From UBA2357 sp041916775 (GTDB lineage: Bacteria > Pseudomonadota > Gammaproteobacteria > Burkholderiales > Rhodocyclaceae), in NCBI GenBank assembly GCA_041916775.1, contig JAYRYZ010000027.1, positions 8,670-72,669 on the forward strand: a DNA stretch of 64,000 bases, written 5' to 3'. Below the pieces are notes generated by a model. The model worked only from the letters and a program-made list of their open reading frames with translations. It was not told the origin of the DNA and searched no databases. Shown here in pieces: positions 37,617 to 46,911 of this stretch. Position 1 is the stretch's first letter. Each line of letters opens with the position of its first letter. The translations under genes were made by a program, and so were the position numbers.

Positions 37617-39192
37617 GCTCTCGGACTTCAACGACCTGGCGCAGGTAGCCGGCCCGCAGGTGGTGAAGGCGGCGCTCGACCAGGTGCTGGCAGCAGCACC
37701 GGCGGAAGTGCCTACCCCGGCGGAATCCGCGCCGCGCTGGGACAACCCGCCCGACCCGGTCTTGCCGGGCATGATCAAGACGCCCGAGATCCCCACCGAC
37801 ATCCTGCCTACGTGGGTGGGCGCCATGTGCCAGGCGGTGGCGGCATCCACGCAGACGCCCCCGGCCCTGTCGGTGATGGTGGCGCTCGGCGTGCTGGGTG
37901 CCGTGCTGCAGCGGGAATTCGAGGTAGCACCCTTCGACGACGACTACCGGGAGCCCCTCTCGATCTGGACTGTCGTGGCCATGCTGAGCGGGTCGCGCAA
38001 GTCGGCCGTGTTCAAGGCGATGACCGAGGTCCTGGTGAAGTGGGAGCGGCTCGAATACGACCGGGGGCGCGCAGAGCGCGGGCGGGCGGCATCGGCGCGC
38101 AAGGTGGCCGAGAAGCGCATCGAGCGCCTGCTCATGGATGCAAGCAAGGCGAAGGATGACCACGAGCGCGAGCAGCTCCGCGCGGCAATCCAGCACGAGA
38201 AGGACACCATGCCTGCCGAGCTGCACGCGCCGCGCGTCTTCGTTGATGACATCACGGCCGAGCGGCTGCAGGCGCTGCTTGTGGAACAGGGTGAGCGTGT
38301 CGCGGTGCTCTCCGACGAGGCGGGCATCTTCCAGATTCTGGGCGGGCTGTATAGCGGTGGCGCGGCCAACCTCGACGTATTCCTCAAGGGCCATGCCGGC
38401 ACGGCCATGAGAGTGGACCGCGCCGGACGGTCGGCGCACGTGGATAAGCCCGCCCTGTCCTTCGCGCTGGCAATCCAGAACGGCGTGCTCGGCGAGGTCG
38501 CCGCCTCGACCCGCTTCCGGGATACCGGTCTCCTCGCGCGGTTCCTGTACGCCATCCCCGAGAGCAACGTCGGCAAGCGCGATGTACGCCTGCGGCAAGC
38601 CGTGCCCGAGCGCATCCGTGACGACTACGAGGCCGGCATCTTCAAGCTGCTGGAGGGGCGGAAAGTCGTGCCTGAAGCGCCCCGTGTGCTGCCCATGACC
38701 CCGCCTGCCCTCGACCTGTGGGCGGACTTCGCGCAGGCGATCGAGGATCAGCAGGGCGAAGGCGGGCTCTACGAATCCATCAGCGACTGGACCAGCAAGC
38801 TACCCGGCGCGGTGGCGCGGGTGGCGGCGCTGATCGAGCTCGCCGAGATGGGGCGCCACGCGGAAGAGGTTAGCGAGCTGGCGGTGAGCAAGGCCGTGCA
38901 ATTGGGCCTGCTGCTGATCCCCCACGCGCAGGCTGCCTTCGGTGTCGTGGGCCTGGACCAGGCGGACGCCGATGGCCTGGCGGTGGTCAAGTGGGCCAAG
39001 GGCAACGGCCTGGATCAGTTCAGCAAGCGCGACTGCCAGAAGTCATTGAGCGGCCGCTTCCGAACGCAGGACCGCCTGAACGCTGCGCTGCAGCGGCTGC
39101 AGCAGAAAGACGTGGTGCGGCTCTACACCAGGCGCAACAAGGGCGCGGTCGCGACTGAGGTGGTCATCATGAATCCGAAGTTGTTGTCGTGA
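37609..39192 (+). CDS. DUF3987/YfjI-like replication-associated protein
   Basis: 527 residues. The region IPTDILPTWVGAMCQAVAASTQTPPALSVM through MLSGSRKSAVFKAM (a degenerate P-loop, GSRKS) and RVFVDDITAERLQALL matches the DUF3987 family, companions of Toprim primases in phages and islands. A charged coiled coil lies at ~150-200. The C-terminal ~80 residues (KGNGLDQFSKRDCQKSLSGRF) look like a winged helix for DNA binding. It is followed immediately by an AT-rich tract and an iteron array, consistent with origin recognition. Confidence 0.8.
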   Translation: MGKLSDFNDLAQVAGPQVVKAALDQVLAAAPAEVPTPAESAPRWDNPPDPVLPGMIKTPEIPTDILPTWVGAMCQAVAASTQTPPALSVMVALGVLGAVLQREFEVAPFDDDYREPLSIWTVVAMLSGSRKSAVFKAMTEVLVKWERLEYDRGRAERGRAASARKVAEKRIERLLMDASKAKDDHEREQLRAAIQHEKDTMPAELHAPRVFVDDITAERLQALLVEQGERVAVLSDEAGIFQILGGLYSGGAANLDVFLKGHAGTAMRVDRAGRSAHVDKPALSFALAIQNGVLGEVAASTRFRDTGLLARFLYAIPESNVGKRDVRLRQAVPERIRDDYEAGIFKLLEGRKVVPEAPRVLPMTPPALDLWADFAQAIEDQQGEGGLYESISDWTSKLPGAVARVAALIELAEMGRHAEEVSELAVSKAVQLGLLLIPHAQAAFGVVGLDQADADGLAVVKWAKGNGLDQFSKRDCQKSLSGRFRTQDRLNAALQRLQQKDVVRLYTRRNKGAVATEVVIMNPKLLS

Positions 39193-39639
39193 TTTTGCGT
39201 TTGCCGCCAGAAGCAAAAATAGACTTTTTTCTTTCTTATTAAATACATAGCCAATGCACACCACCCCCCACGACAAACACGACAAACACGACAGACCGGG
39301 TAAAACCCTGTGTTCGTGCGGGGTCTGGTTGTGGGGCGCAATCACCCCCCCCAACGACAAACACGACAAACCCAAGCTATCGATGAACGTTTGTCGTGTT
39401 TGTCGTGTTTGTCGTGGCCCTCTCATGCAAGCAGAGATCCGCGCCAATGCTGGGCTTCACGAGCGTCTGTCGTGTTTGTCGTGTTTGTCGTTGGGGGGGT
39501 GGCGTATCCGTCTGTGTGGCCGACACGTTGTTGCGGATGGCAGTCGCTCATCGTCGCGGGTCCTCCTGGAGGGTCGCCGCACGGGGGCGCAGAGGCGCGA
39601 TTTCCCGCTGTTCAGAACATGCCCTAAGGGGGTTATCCG
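39193..39639. other. non-coding candidate replication origin (AT-rich tract plus iterons)
   Basis: This 447-base gap begins with an AT-rich tract (39214-39250, AAAAATAGACTTTTTTC and TTATTAAATAC), striking in a GC-rich context, and continues into a symmetric array of 9-bp repeats (39261-39502). From 39503 to 39639 I see nothing definite. Position directly 3' to the replication genes parallels the P4 crr/ori arrangement. ORFs read through the repeats on both strands look like by-products. Confidence 0.6.
39261..39502. repeat. iteron-like array, 9-bp unit ACGACAAAC, in opposed blocks
   Basis: Eleven copies or near copies of ACGACAAAC form four blocks: three direct (39270-39296), two direct (39354-39371), three inverted (39389-39415) and three inverted (39465-39491). 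The outer blocks are flanked by CCACCCCCC and its complement GGGGGGGTGG, so the whole is an imperfect large inverted repeat. One unit in each outer block carries the same A-to-G change (ACGACAGAC), showing the symmetry is not accidental. Confidence 0.9.
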
Positions 39640-40173
39640 ATGATGTTGAATGAGCAGGTCAGTCAGTACAGGTTCGGCGAGATGGTTGGAATCTCTCAGC
39701 CCGCCGTGTCCGACCTGGTGTCGCGTGGCGTACTACAGGAGGGCGGCACCGCGGGCGAGTGGTTGCTCGCCTACTGCGGGCGGCTGCGCGAGGTTGCAGC
39801 GGGTCGCGGTTCGATGGGGGGTGAGCTCGACCTGGTGCAGGAACGCGCGGCCCTTGCACGGGCGCAGCGGGTCGGGCAGGACATCAAGAACGAAGTCGCT
39901 GCCGGCACCTATGCCCCGATCGACCTCCTCGCCAGGGTGCTCGGCGCTGCCAGCGCCGCAGTGGTCGAGCGCCTGGAGGGGTTGCCCGGGCGGCTCCAGA
40001 AGGCGCTGCCGGATCTGCCGCAGGAAGCCCATGAGGTGATCGCGACCGTGGTCGCGGCTGCGCGCAACGAGTGGGCGCGCGCCACCGTCGCGGCTGCACT
40101 GCGTGCCGATCCGGTGATGCTCGACGCGGCGGCCGACGAGCTCGAGCAGAACGTTGTCGAGGCCAGCGAATGA
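39640..40173 (+). CDS. terminase small subunit (Nu1-like)
   Basis: 177 residues. The N-terminal winged HTH (YRFGEMVGISQPAVSDLVSRG) binds packaging sites; a helical segment (LDLVQERAALARAQRVGQDIKNEVAAGTY split around Gln) and an EWARA region follow, as in lambda Nu1-like proteins. It would recognise the element's own cos/pac site, allowing selective packaging. The stop overlaps the large-subunit start by ATGA. An in-frame ATG one codon downstream (39643) is an alternative start. Confidence 0.85.
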   Translation: MMLNEQVSQYRFGEMVGISQPAVSDLVSRGVLQEGGTAGEWLLAYCGRLREVAAGRGSMGGELDLVQERAALARAQRVGQDIKNEVAAGTYAPIDLLARVLGAASAAVVERLEGLPGRLQKALPDLPQEAHEVIATVVAAARNEWARATVAAALRADPVMLDAAADELEQNVVEASE

Positions 40174-42194
40174 CCGCAGCGCTCTACCGCCCGGATGTGA
40201 CCGCCCGTGCCGTACTCGGCGCGGTCCGCACCGGCATGGAGTCCATGCAGGCGATGCCGCATCAGCGCCTGTCGGACTGGTCGGCCGATCACTTCTACCT
40301 GTCGGCCGAGAGCTCGCACGAGCAAGGCCGCTGGAGCGCCTACCCGTTCCAGCTCGCGCTCATGGACTGGGCGTCCGATCGCCGGATCGTCGAGCTCTCG
40401 GTGAAGAAGGCCAAGCGCATCGGCTACACCAAGATCCTGCTCGCCCTGATGGCGTACTGCGCGATTCACAGCCGGCTCAAGCTCGCGATGTGGCAACCCA
40501 CCGACGACGACCGCGACTCGTTCGTGAAGTCCGAGGTCGAACCCATCCTGCGCGACATTCCGGCGTTCGCCCGTGTGCGCATGCGCACCGGCGGCGAGGA
40601 CACGATCAAGCTCAAGCAGTTCATCGGCAGCGTCTGGCACCTCCTCGGCGGCAAGGCCGCGCGCGCCTATCGCCGGATCACCGTGGCGGTGGCCGTGCTC
40701 GACGAGCTCGACGCCTTCGACCAGCAAGTCGAGAAGTCCGCCGACCCGGTCACCCTGGCGCGCGGCCGTCTCGAAGGCGCCCCCTTCCCCAAGCTCGTGG
40801 CCGGCTCCACCCCGCGGGTGAAAGGCCTTTCGCACATCGAGCACCGCCACAGCCAGGCCGGCGCGCAGATGGTGTTTAACATCGCCTGCCCGCACTGCGA
40901 AGTCGAACACCCGCTGCTCTGGGGCGGGAAGAACGTCGCCCACGGCTTCAAGTGGGACCGCGCCGCCCCGGACAACGTCTGGCACGTCTGCCCGCACTGC
41001 CGCGAACCGATCCGGCAGGCCGACTACCTGCGCCAGTGGCACACCGGCGTGTGGATCGACACCCACGGCCGCTACCGCTACGGCATGGACCGCATCTGGC
41101 GTGACGAAACCGGCCAGCCCTGCCAACCGCCGGCCCATGTCGGCGCCCACGTCTGGACGGCCTACAGCCCGCAGCGCGCATGGCCCGACATCGTGCGCGA
41201 GTTCCTCGAAGCCCACGCCAAACTCAAGGCGGGCGACGAAGGGCCGATGCAGGGCTTCGTCAATGAAACCCTCGGCGAGGTTTGGGAGCATGCCGGCGAC
41301 CGTGCCGAGACGCACGAGCTCATGGAACGCGCGGAGCCCTTCCCGCTGCGGACGATTCCGGCCGGCGTGCTGAAGCTCGTGGCCGGCGTCGACGTGCAGG
41401 ACAACCGCTTCGAGCTCGTGGTGTGGGGCGTGGGCAGGGGAGAGGAAACCTGGACGATCGACTATGTGGTGCTCGATGCCAACCCGGCCGATGAGCGCGA
41501 CTGGGAGAAGCTCGACGCCTACCTGCAAAGCCGCTACCCGCTCTCCAACGCGCCGGGCAACACCATGGGCATCGATGCGGCCGCAATCGACACCGGCGGC
41601 CACTTCACCCACCAGGTCTATAACTTCGTGCGCCACCGCGAGCGGCGCCGCATCTACGCCGTGCGCGGCGACAACGCCTACGGCGGCCCGGTCAAGGGCA
41701 AGAGCAGCCGGCAGGACGTGAACTGGCGGGGCGCGGTGCTCAAGCACGGCGTCAAGCTCTGGCACGTCGGCACCGACACCGCCAAGGACCTGATCTACGC
41801 CCGCGCCCGCATCAAGGAACCCGGCCCGGGCTGCATGCACTTCAGCAAGGATTTGCCCGTCGAGTTCTACGAGCAGCTCACGGCCGAAGTCCGCGTGCTC
41901 CAGAAGGTTGCGGGCGGCGCGCAATACCGCTGGGTCAAGCGCCGGCCGCGTAACGAGGTGCTCGACTGCACGGTGTACGCGCTCTTCTGCATGCACGCGC
42001 TCGACCTGCACAAGTTCACCGACAGCATGTGGTCGAAGTTGGAAGAGGCGATCCGGCCGGCGAACGGCGATCTCTTCGCGGTGCCACCTGCAGCCACTCC
42101 ACCCGAACCCGAAAGCGAAAAGGCTGCCACCGCTGATGCCCCAGCGCAGTCGATCAGAAAGCGCCGCCAAGGCGGCTGGGTGAATCGCTGGTAA
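40170..42194 (+). CDS. terminase large subunit (GpA family)
   Basis: 674 residues, start overlapping terS by ATGA. The ATPase domain has VKKAKRIGYTKILLALMAYC (GpA-type degenerate Walker A) and VAVLDELDAFDQ (Walker B). Paired CPHC motifs suggest a zinc site. The nuclease region begins VAGVDVQDNRFELVVWGVG and includes GIDAAAIDTGGHFTHQVYNF. The C-terminal tail is basic. It translocates DNA into proheads and cuts at termini. A packaging ATPase without a portal gene in the element implies use of a helper portal or loss of genes. Confidence 0.92.
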   Translation: MTAALYRPDVTARAVLGAVRTGMESMQAMPHQRLSDWSADHFYLSAESSHEQGRWSAYPFQLALMDWASDRRIVELSVKKAKRIGYTKILLALMAYCAIHSRLKLAMWQPTDDDRDSFVKSEVEPILRDIPAFARVRMRTGGEDTIKLKQFIGSVWHLLGGKAARAYRRITVAVAVLDELDAFDQQVEKSADPVTLARGRLEGAPFPKLVAGSTPRVKGLSHIEHRHSQAGAQMVFNIACPHCEVEHPLLWGGKNVAHGFKWDRAAPDNVWHVCPHCREPIRQADYLRQWHTGVWIDTHGRYRYGMDRIWRDETGQPCQPPAHVGAHVWTAYSPQRAWPDIVREFLEAHAKLKAGDEGPMQGFVNETLGEVWEHAGDRAETHELMERAEPFPLRTIPAGVLKLVAGVDVQDNRFELVVWGVGRGEETWTIDYVVLDANPADERDWEKLDAYLQSRYPLSNAPGNTMGIDAAAIDTGGHFTHQVYNFVRHRERRRIYAVRGDNAYGGPVKGKSSRQDVNWRGAVLKHGVKLWHVGTDTAKDLIYARARIKEPGPGCMHFSKDLPVEFYEQLTAEVRVLQKVAGGAQYRWVKRRPRNEVLDCTVYALFCMHALDLHKFTDSMWSKLEEAIRPANGDLFAVPPAATPPEPESEKAATADAPAQSIRKRRQGGWVNRW

Positions 42195-42223
42195 AGACGC
42201 CACACAAATGGAGCTTGCGCACC

Positions 42224-42640
42224 ATGAATGACAACGTCGCGCTTCTGCAGCGCATCTTCGAGTCTGGCACCGTAGATACTGAAAGCCAGGACAAGCTCTT
42301 CGAGTGCTTCGCCCGCTGGATGTACTCGGGCGGCGACCTCACCTTCTTCGAGGCGTTCCAGATCGGTCAAACTGACCTTGAATGCCGGCGTACCCTGCGC
42401 GATCGCTGGCTATGCGAGGCGGCCGAGCAGCTGCCGGGCACGCCCTGGCAGAAAGCAAAGAGCCTTCGCGACTTGGCGCAGCACTTCGAGCGCCGGCAGT
42501 GGCTAGCCTGGAAGGCATCCGCACACCCCCCTGCGCATGCCGGGCCGGTGATGCGAGGAGTGTTCTACGCGCTCAAGACCGGCTTGATGCTGCCCGGCAG
42601 CATCCAGGGGTATGAGAAAGTGCTAACCCGAACCGGATAA
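42224..42640 (+). CDS. hypothetical protein between terminase and capsid genes
   Basis: 138 residues from the ATG with GGAG upstream (a TTG at 42215 is too close to that site). Not recognised. Helical, rich in Trp and aromatic residues (LFECFARWMYSGGDLTFFEAF, FERRQWLAWKASAHPP). A portal would usually occupy this spot, but the protein is far too short to be one. A role as capsid accessory or size-redirecting factor is speculation based on position. Confidence 0.55.
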   Translation: MNDNVALLQRIFESGTVDTESQDKLFECFARWMYSGGDLTFFEAFQIGQTDLECRRTLRDRWLCEAAEQLPGTPWQKAKSLRDLAQHFERRQWLAWKASAHPPAHAGPVMRGVFYALKTGLMLPGSIQGYEKVLTRTG

Positions 42641-42694
42641 ATAGTTAGCAGTGTGGGGCATAGCATCACGTTGAACCTCAACGGAGCTTTTGCC

Positions 42695-43843
42695 ATGTCC
42701 CTACCCGTCAGCACCCACCAAAAGGCCGCGATCGAAAACCACGTGAAATCCGGCCGCAGTTTCGGCGCCATTGCGCGCGAGCTAGGCATGTACTCAGTAT
42801 CGCGCGCGCTGGAGGACATGCTCGATAGCCGCCGCTCTCCAGAGTCGCTCGGGGTATTTGAAACATCCGCAGCCCTGACCGAGAAGTACGGAACTGCCGC
42901 ACGTGGCCTGCTGATTCCACTGAATATGCTGGCCTCGCGCGATCTCTCGACCAGCACCCTGGCCCACGGTGGCTACCTGGTTCAGGACACACATTCTGCC
43001 GAGATTGCCGAAGCCGTCCGCCCGGTGTCCGTGGCCATGTCACTTGGCGCCACCGTCGTCGAAGGCGTCGGCGGCGGAAAGCTCTATCTCCCCAGCATGG
43101 ACACTGACATCTCGGTGACTTGGGCAGGCGAAGGCGTTCCGGCGACCCCCGCATCTCCGACATTCGGATTGCCAGTCGCAGTATCGCGCACCCTCGTTGC
43201 CGAGGTCACGGTAAGCCGCCAACTCATGCGTAGTGGGGCAAACGGTGGCTTCGAACTTCAACTGCGCAGGGCGCTTCTCGGCGCCACGATGGCCGAGCTC
43301 GACCGTGTCATCCTCGCCGGTAGTGGCAGCGGTGAAGAGCCGCTCGGCCTTCTGAATCATCCTGATGTGAGTATCCATTCCGCAGGTCCCGATGGTGATC
43401 CGGTTCTCGAGATTGACCCGGCCGGCGGTGCCCCGACATGGCGCTTGCTCACGGACATGGAAGAGGCCGTTGGATCTGCGAGCGGCGACAAGGAAGGCCT
43501 CGCGTTCGTCTCTAACTCGGCGGTGCGCCGCACACTGCGGAACACCACACTCGGCGCAGGCTTGGACTTCATCATGCCGGGACAGGATCTGCTGGGCTAT
43601 TCCGCCCGGTTCACTGAGAGTCTTCCAAGCAACCTTACCAAGGGTGCCGACACAAACCTCTCGCCGATCATCGCCGGGAATTTCTCCGAAGTCCTGGTCG
43701 CCTTCTTCGGGGCGCCTGCGGTCGATGTATTGATCAACCCCTACCAGCCAGGCGCGGTGAAGATCACGGCCTTCCTGGATGTAGGCATCGTGATCCGCCG
43801 GCCGACCTCGTTCGCGGTCTGCAAGGATCTGGTCACGCTGTGA
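42695..43843 (+). CDS. HK97-fold phage major capsid protein
   Basis: 382 residues from the ATG preceded by ACGGAGC; an in-frame GTG at 42653 is less likely. After ~60 residues comes the HK97 core: GGYLVQDTHSAEIAEAVRP, LPSMDTDISVTWAGEGVP, AELDRVILAGSGSGEEPLGLL, FVSNSAVRRTLRNT and a C-terminal IVIRRPTSFAVC. The N-terminal part is shorter than the HK97 delta domain, and no prohead protease gene is nearby, so maturation may not need cleavage or may use a helper enzyme. Confidence 0.88.
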   Translation: MSLPVSTHQKAAIENHVKSGRSFGAIARELGMYSVSRALEDMLDSRRSPESLGVFETSAALTEKYGTAARGLLIPLNMLASRDLSTSTLAHGGYLVQDTHSAEIAEAVRPVSVAMSLGATVVEGVGGGKLYLPSMDTDISVTWAGEGVPATPASPTFGLPVAVSRTLVAEVTVSRQLMRSGANGGFELQLRRALLGATMAELDRVILAGSGSGEEPLGLLNHPDVSIHSAGPDGDPVLEIDPAGGAPTWRLLTDMEEAVGSASGDKEGLAFVSNSAVRRTLRNTTLGAGLDFIMPGQDLLGYSARFTESLPSNLTKGADTNLSPIIAGNFSEVLVAFFGAPAVDVLINPYQPGAVKITAFLDVGIVIRRPTSFAVCKDLVTL

Positions 43844-43871
43844 CCAGCCGACGGTCGGGAGTCCACAGAAC

Positions 43872-44090
43872 ATGAGCCCTTCAGCCGCTGATTTCGCTGG
43901 GAAGCGTGCAGAGATCGAGCGCCGCTACGACGCGGCCGCCCAGCGCTTCCTGGGCGAAGTCGCGCTGCTCGTCGGCGACGAACGCACCATGACCCCTGGG
44001 CCGCTGTCGCTGATGCTGACCCTGCGGCACTTCCGTAACGCAATCATCACCGCCGCGGTCGACGCGGCAGAGGAAGGCGCCAATGGCTGA
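43872..44090 (+). CDS. small hypothetical protein between capsid and tape measure genes
   Basis: 72 residues, not recognised. Helical and acidic-basic mixed (GKRAEIERRYDAAAQRFLGEVALLVGDE). It begins 28 bases after the capsid stop and overlaps the tape measure start by eight bases, so translation is probably coupled. A tail-assembly chaperone or a head-tail adaptor often precedes a tape measure gene, but nothing in the sequence confirms either. Confidence 0.55.
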   Translation: MSPSAADFAGKRAEIERRYDAAAQRFLGEVALLVGDERTMTPGPLSLMLTLRHFRNAIITAAVDAAEEGANG

Positions 44091-46911
44091 CGCACAGCGC
44101 GTGATCGAACTCGTTTTTCAAGGTGTCGATCGGACCGGCGCGGCTACACAAGCCGCGCTCGACAACCTCGGGAGGTTCTCTGGAAATATCGAGTCTGCCA
44201 CCCAGCCGATCGCCAATTTCACGGCAGGCGCGCTCAAAATCGAGGGGGCTCTTCTCGCCGCTGGGGCGTCGGTGGTGGCGTTCGGGGTCAAGGTCGCGGG
44301 CGACTTCGACGCCTCGTTCCGGCAGCTCTCGACCATCATCGATGCACCGGCCGAGAATCTGGCCGCGTTCCGCCAAGCGATCCTGGACTATGCGTCGAAC
44401 AGCACGCAGCCGCTCGAAAACATCGTGGGTGCGCTGTCGGCGGCGATCGGCTCGGGGGTTGAGTACTCGCAATCGCTTGAGCTTCTGACGACAGCGGAAA
44501 AGCTTTCGGTCGCGACCCGCTCAGACCTGGACGACACCACGAAGGTGCTCGTCTCGACGCTGTCCGCCTATGGCATGGAGATCAGCCAGGCGCGGGACGT
44601 GTCCGACACGTTCTTCAAGATCATCGATCTCGGCGACATCAGCATGCAGGACCTGTCGGCCGGGTTCTCGAAGATCGCGCCTATCGCAAAAGCCTCGGGC
44701 GTGTCGCTGAACGAGGTCGGTGCAGCGATCGCCACCCTGACCGCCTCCGGCATCGCGCCGTCAGAGTCCATCGAATACCTGCGCGGGGCGATCAGCAACA
44801 TCATCAGCCCCAGCGGGCAGGCGAAAGAGCTGGCCGAGAAGCTCGGCATCCAGTTCAACGCCACCGGTCTGCAGGCGAATGGCCTGGCGGGACTGCTGCA
44901 ACAGGTCGCCGAGAAGACCGGCGGCAGCGCCGAAATGATGAAGATCCTCTTCGGCGACATCGGCGGATTCACCGCGGCGGTTACGCTGGCAGGACCTCAG
45001 GCCGGCAAGTTCGCGGAGTCGCTGCGCGAGATCGAGAGCGCATCCGGCGCCACGGATGCAGCGTTCGCCAAGATCACCGGCAGCATCGAGAACGCGGCGA
45101 CGAAGATCAACAGCGCGCTGAAGGTGCTGTTGGTCAATATCGGTGATCCGCTCCTCGATGAGTTCGGCGGGGTGGCAGAGGCGATCGCCGCGGTGTTCAA
45201 TGCTATCGGCGCAAAGGTCAAGGAGGACGGCCTGGGCGGTCTGATGGGCGTGATCGAAGATCTTTTCGGTGACGTGCAGGCCGCGCTTGAGCGCGTGGCG
45301 CGAAATCTGCCGCAGGCGCTGGACGGAGCCGACTTCTCCGGCTTCAAGGAAGGCATCAAGGCAGTCGCCGAGGCGGTTAAGGGGCTGTTCGGCAACATCG
45401 ATATCACCAGCGCGAGCGGCCTCAAGACTGCTATCGAGACGCTCGGCGCTGCGTTCCTGGGCCTGTCGAAGTACTCGGCGGGAGTGATCGAGTCGTTTGG
45501 CCCTCTGTTCAATCTGTTGGTGCAGGTCGGACAAGGTGCTGCCCAGACCAACACCGGCTTTCTGCAGTTCGCCGGCACGCTGAGCGGGCTGGCGACACAG
45601 TTGAACCTGGCGTCCGGCCTTCTGAACGGTCTCCTCGCGGTCCTCATCGCGAAGGAAGGCGCCGGCTTGGTGGGTGCGCTTAGGGCGGCTGTGCCCGCGG
45701 CTGACGGGCTCGCCAAGTCGCTCGGTCAAGCAGGGCTTGTTGGAGCGGTTGGAGCGGCCAGTTACGCGGTCGGAACAGCATTTAACGGTGTGATCAACGA
45801 TTTCGTCAGCTCGCTGTCGGGCTCCGAGCAGACGCTCGGCACCTGGATCTATGAGCTCGTGAACGGAGCCGAAGAAGCCGAGAAGTTCGGGTTTGCCGTC
45901 AAAGGCGCGTCCGAGAACCTAGATTCGTTCGAAAGCGGAGTCAGCCAGATCGCGCGCGGCCTCGACGGCGTCGAAGGTGCCGTAAAAAAGGTCACGAACG
46001 GACCTTTCGTGGATTACCTCGACGCGATGGGTAACATCGTCCTGACCACTGCAGCCAGTGGCGAAAGCCTGGACGCCTGGAACAAGAGACTTCTTGAAAG
46101 TGATGGCGTCATAGAGAAGTCCGGCGCAGGCCTGGATAAGTTCGGCGAAAGAATCAAGCAGTCGAAGCTGATCGTCGACAAGGCAACTGGTGCAGTCATC
46201 GGGTATCAGGGTTCATTCGAAGGGCTGACGGAAGCCGAAAAGGAGGCGGCCGGCGGAGCTGCGCAGATGCTGGACACCACCAGCAAAATCATTCCCGTGT
46301 ACGACAAGGTCACTGGAAAGATCACCGGTTACAAGCAGAACCTCGCTTATGTGGAAACCGGCTCCAAGGGTGTCGCGAAGGAGTCGAAGAACGCCAGCAA
46401 CTCCATCAGCAAGCTCGGCGAGGACTCATCCAAGGCCGCGAACGCGGTGAAGTCCCTCAACGAGCGCTTCCAGGAGATGCAACACGCCGAGCGACTGAAG
46501 GCGATCGAGAGCCAAACCGCGATCACCACGGCGCAGATCAATGCAGACGCGCAGACGATGACGGCCGCGTTTGAGTCGGTCGCTACCAGCCTGGTGAGTG
46601 TCAACAACCTGATCGGCGACCTCTACGGCAAATCAGACGGGACCGATCCATTCGGATTCCTGAAGGGGCAGTTGTTGAGCGAGGCCAACAACCGCGCCAA
46701 CGAACTGAACAAAGCGCAGGTTGAGCTTCTCAAGGCGCAGATGGAGAACCTGGAAGCCCGGACCGAGGCCATGAAACGCGGCGATGCGATGATCACCATC
46801 GACGGCGCCGGCCTCGCCCCGCACCTGGAAGCTTTCATGTTCGAAGTGCTCAAGGCACTCCAGGTGAAGGTAAACCAGGACGGCTATGAAATGCTGCTCG
46901 GCACGAGTTAA
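44083..46911 (+). CDS. phage tail tape measure protein (TP901 type)
   Basis: 942 residues. The N terminus shows the TP901 core: FTAGALKIEGALLAAGASVVAFGVKVAGDFDASFRQL split over two helices, LDDTTKVLVSTLSAYGME, and GVSLNEVGAAIATLTASGIA. A long helical, Gly/Ala-rich middle with hydrophobic segments and a coiled-coil C-terminal region (NELNKAQVELLKAQMENL) follow. Tape measure length sets tail length in siphoviruses and myoviruses. It is the only tail gene in the element. It ends 372 bases before attR. Confidence 0.9.
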   Translation: MADAQRVIELVFQGVDRTGAATQAALDNLGRFSGNIESATQPIANFTAGALKIEGALLAAGASVVAFGVKVAGDFDASFRQLSTIIDAPAENLAAFRQAILDYASNSTQPLENIVGALSAAIGSGVEYSQSLELLTTAEKLSVATRSDLDDTTKVLVSTLSAYGMEISQARDVSDTFFKIIDLGDISMQDLSAGFSKIAPIAKASGVSLNEVGAAIATLTASGIAPSESIEYLRGAISNIISPSGQAKELAEKLGIQFNATGLQANGLAGLLQQVAEKTGGSAEMMKILFGDIGGFTAAVTLAGPQAGKFAESLREIESASGATDAAFAKITGSIENAATKINSALKVLLVNIGDPLLDEFGGVAEAIAAVFNAIGAKVKEDGLGGLMGVIEDLFGDVQAALERVARNLPQALDGADFSGFKEGIKAVAEAVKGLFGNIDITSASGLKTAIETLGAAFLGLSKYSAGVIESFGPLFNLLVQVGQGAAQTNTGFLQFAGTLSGLATQLNLASGLLNGLLAVLIAKEGAGLVGALRAAVPAADGLAKSLGQAGLVGAVGAASYAVGTAFNGVINDFVSSLSGSEQTLGTWIYELVNGAEEAEKFGFAVKGASENLDSFESGVSQIARGLDGVEGAVKKVTNGPFVDYLDAMGNIVLTTAASGESLDAWNKRLLESDGVIEKSGAGLDKFGERIKQSKLIVDKATGAVIGYQGSFEGLTEAEKEAAGGAAQMLDTTSKIIPVYDKVTGKITGYKQNLAYVETGSKGVAKESKNASNSISKLGEDSSKAANAVKSLNERFQEMQHAERLKAIESQTAITTAQINADAQTMTAAFESVATSLVSVNNLIGDLYGKSDGTDPFGFLKGQLLSEANNRANELNKAQVELLKAQMENLEARTEAMKRGDAMITIDGAGLAPHLEAFMFEVLKALQVKVNQDGYEMLLGTS

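Noticed and set aside
39261..39502. CRISPR-like array.
   Set aside because: Units are 9 bp, partly contiguous and in both orientations, without 30-bp repeats or uniform spacers; no cas genes are present.
39254..39643. Open frames through the iteron region giving His-Asp-Lys or Cys-rich repeats (KHDKHD, CRVCRVCRG), which resemble a zinc-ribbon.
   Set aside because: The repeats read open on both strands because the 9-bp unit contains no stop. No ribosome site precedes them, and the symmetric nucleotide arrangement explains them better than protein selection.
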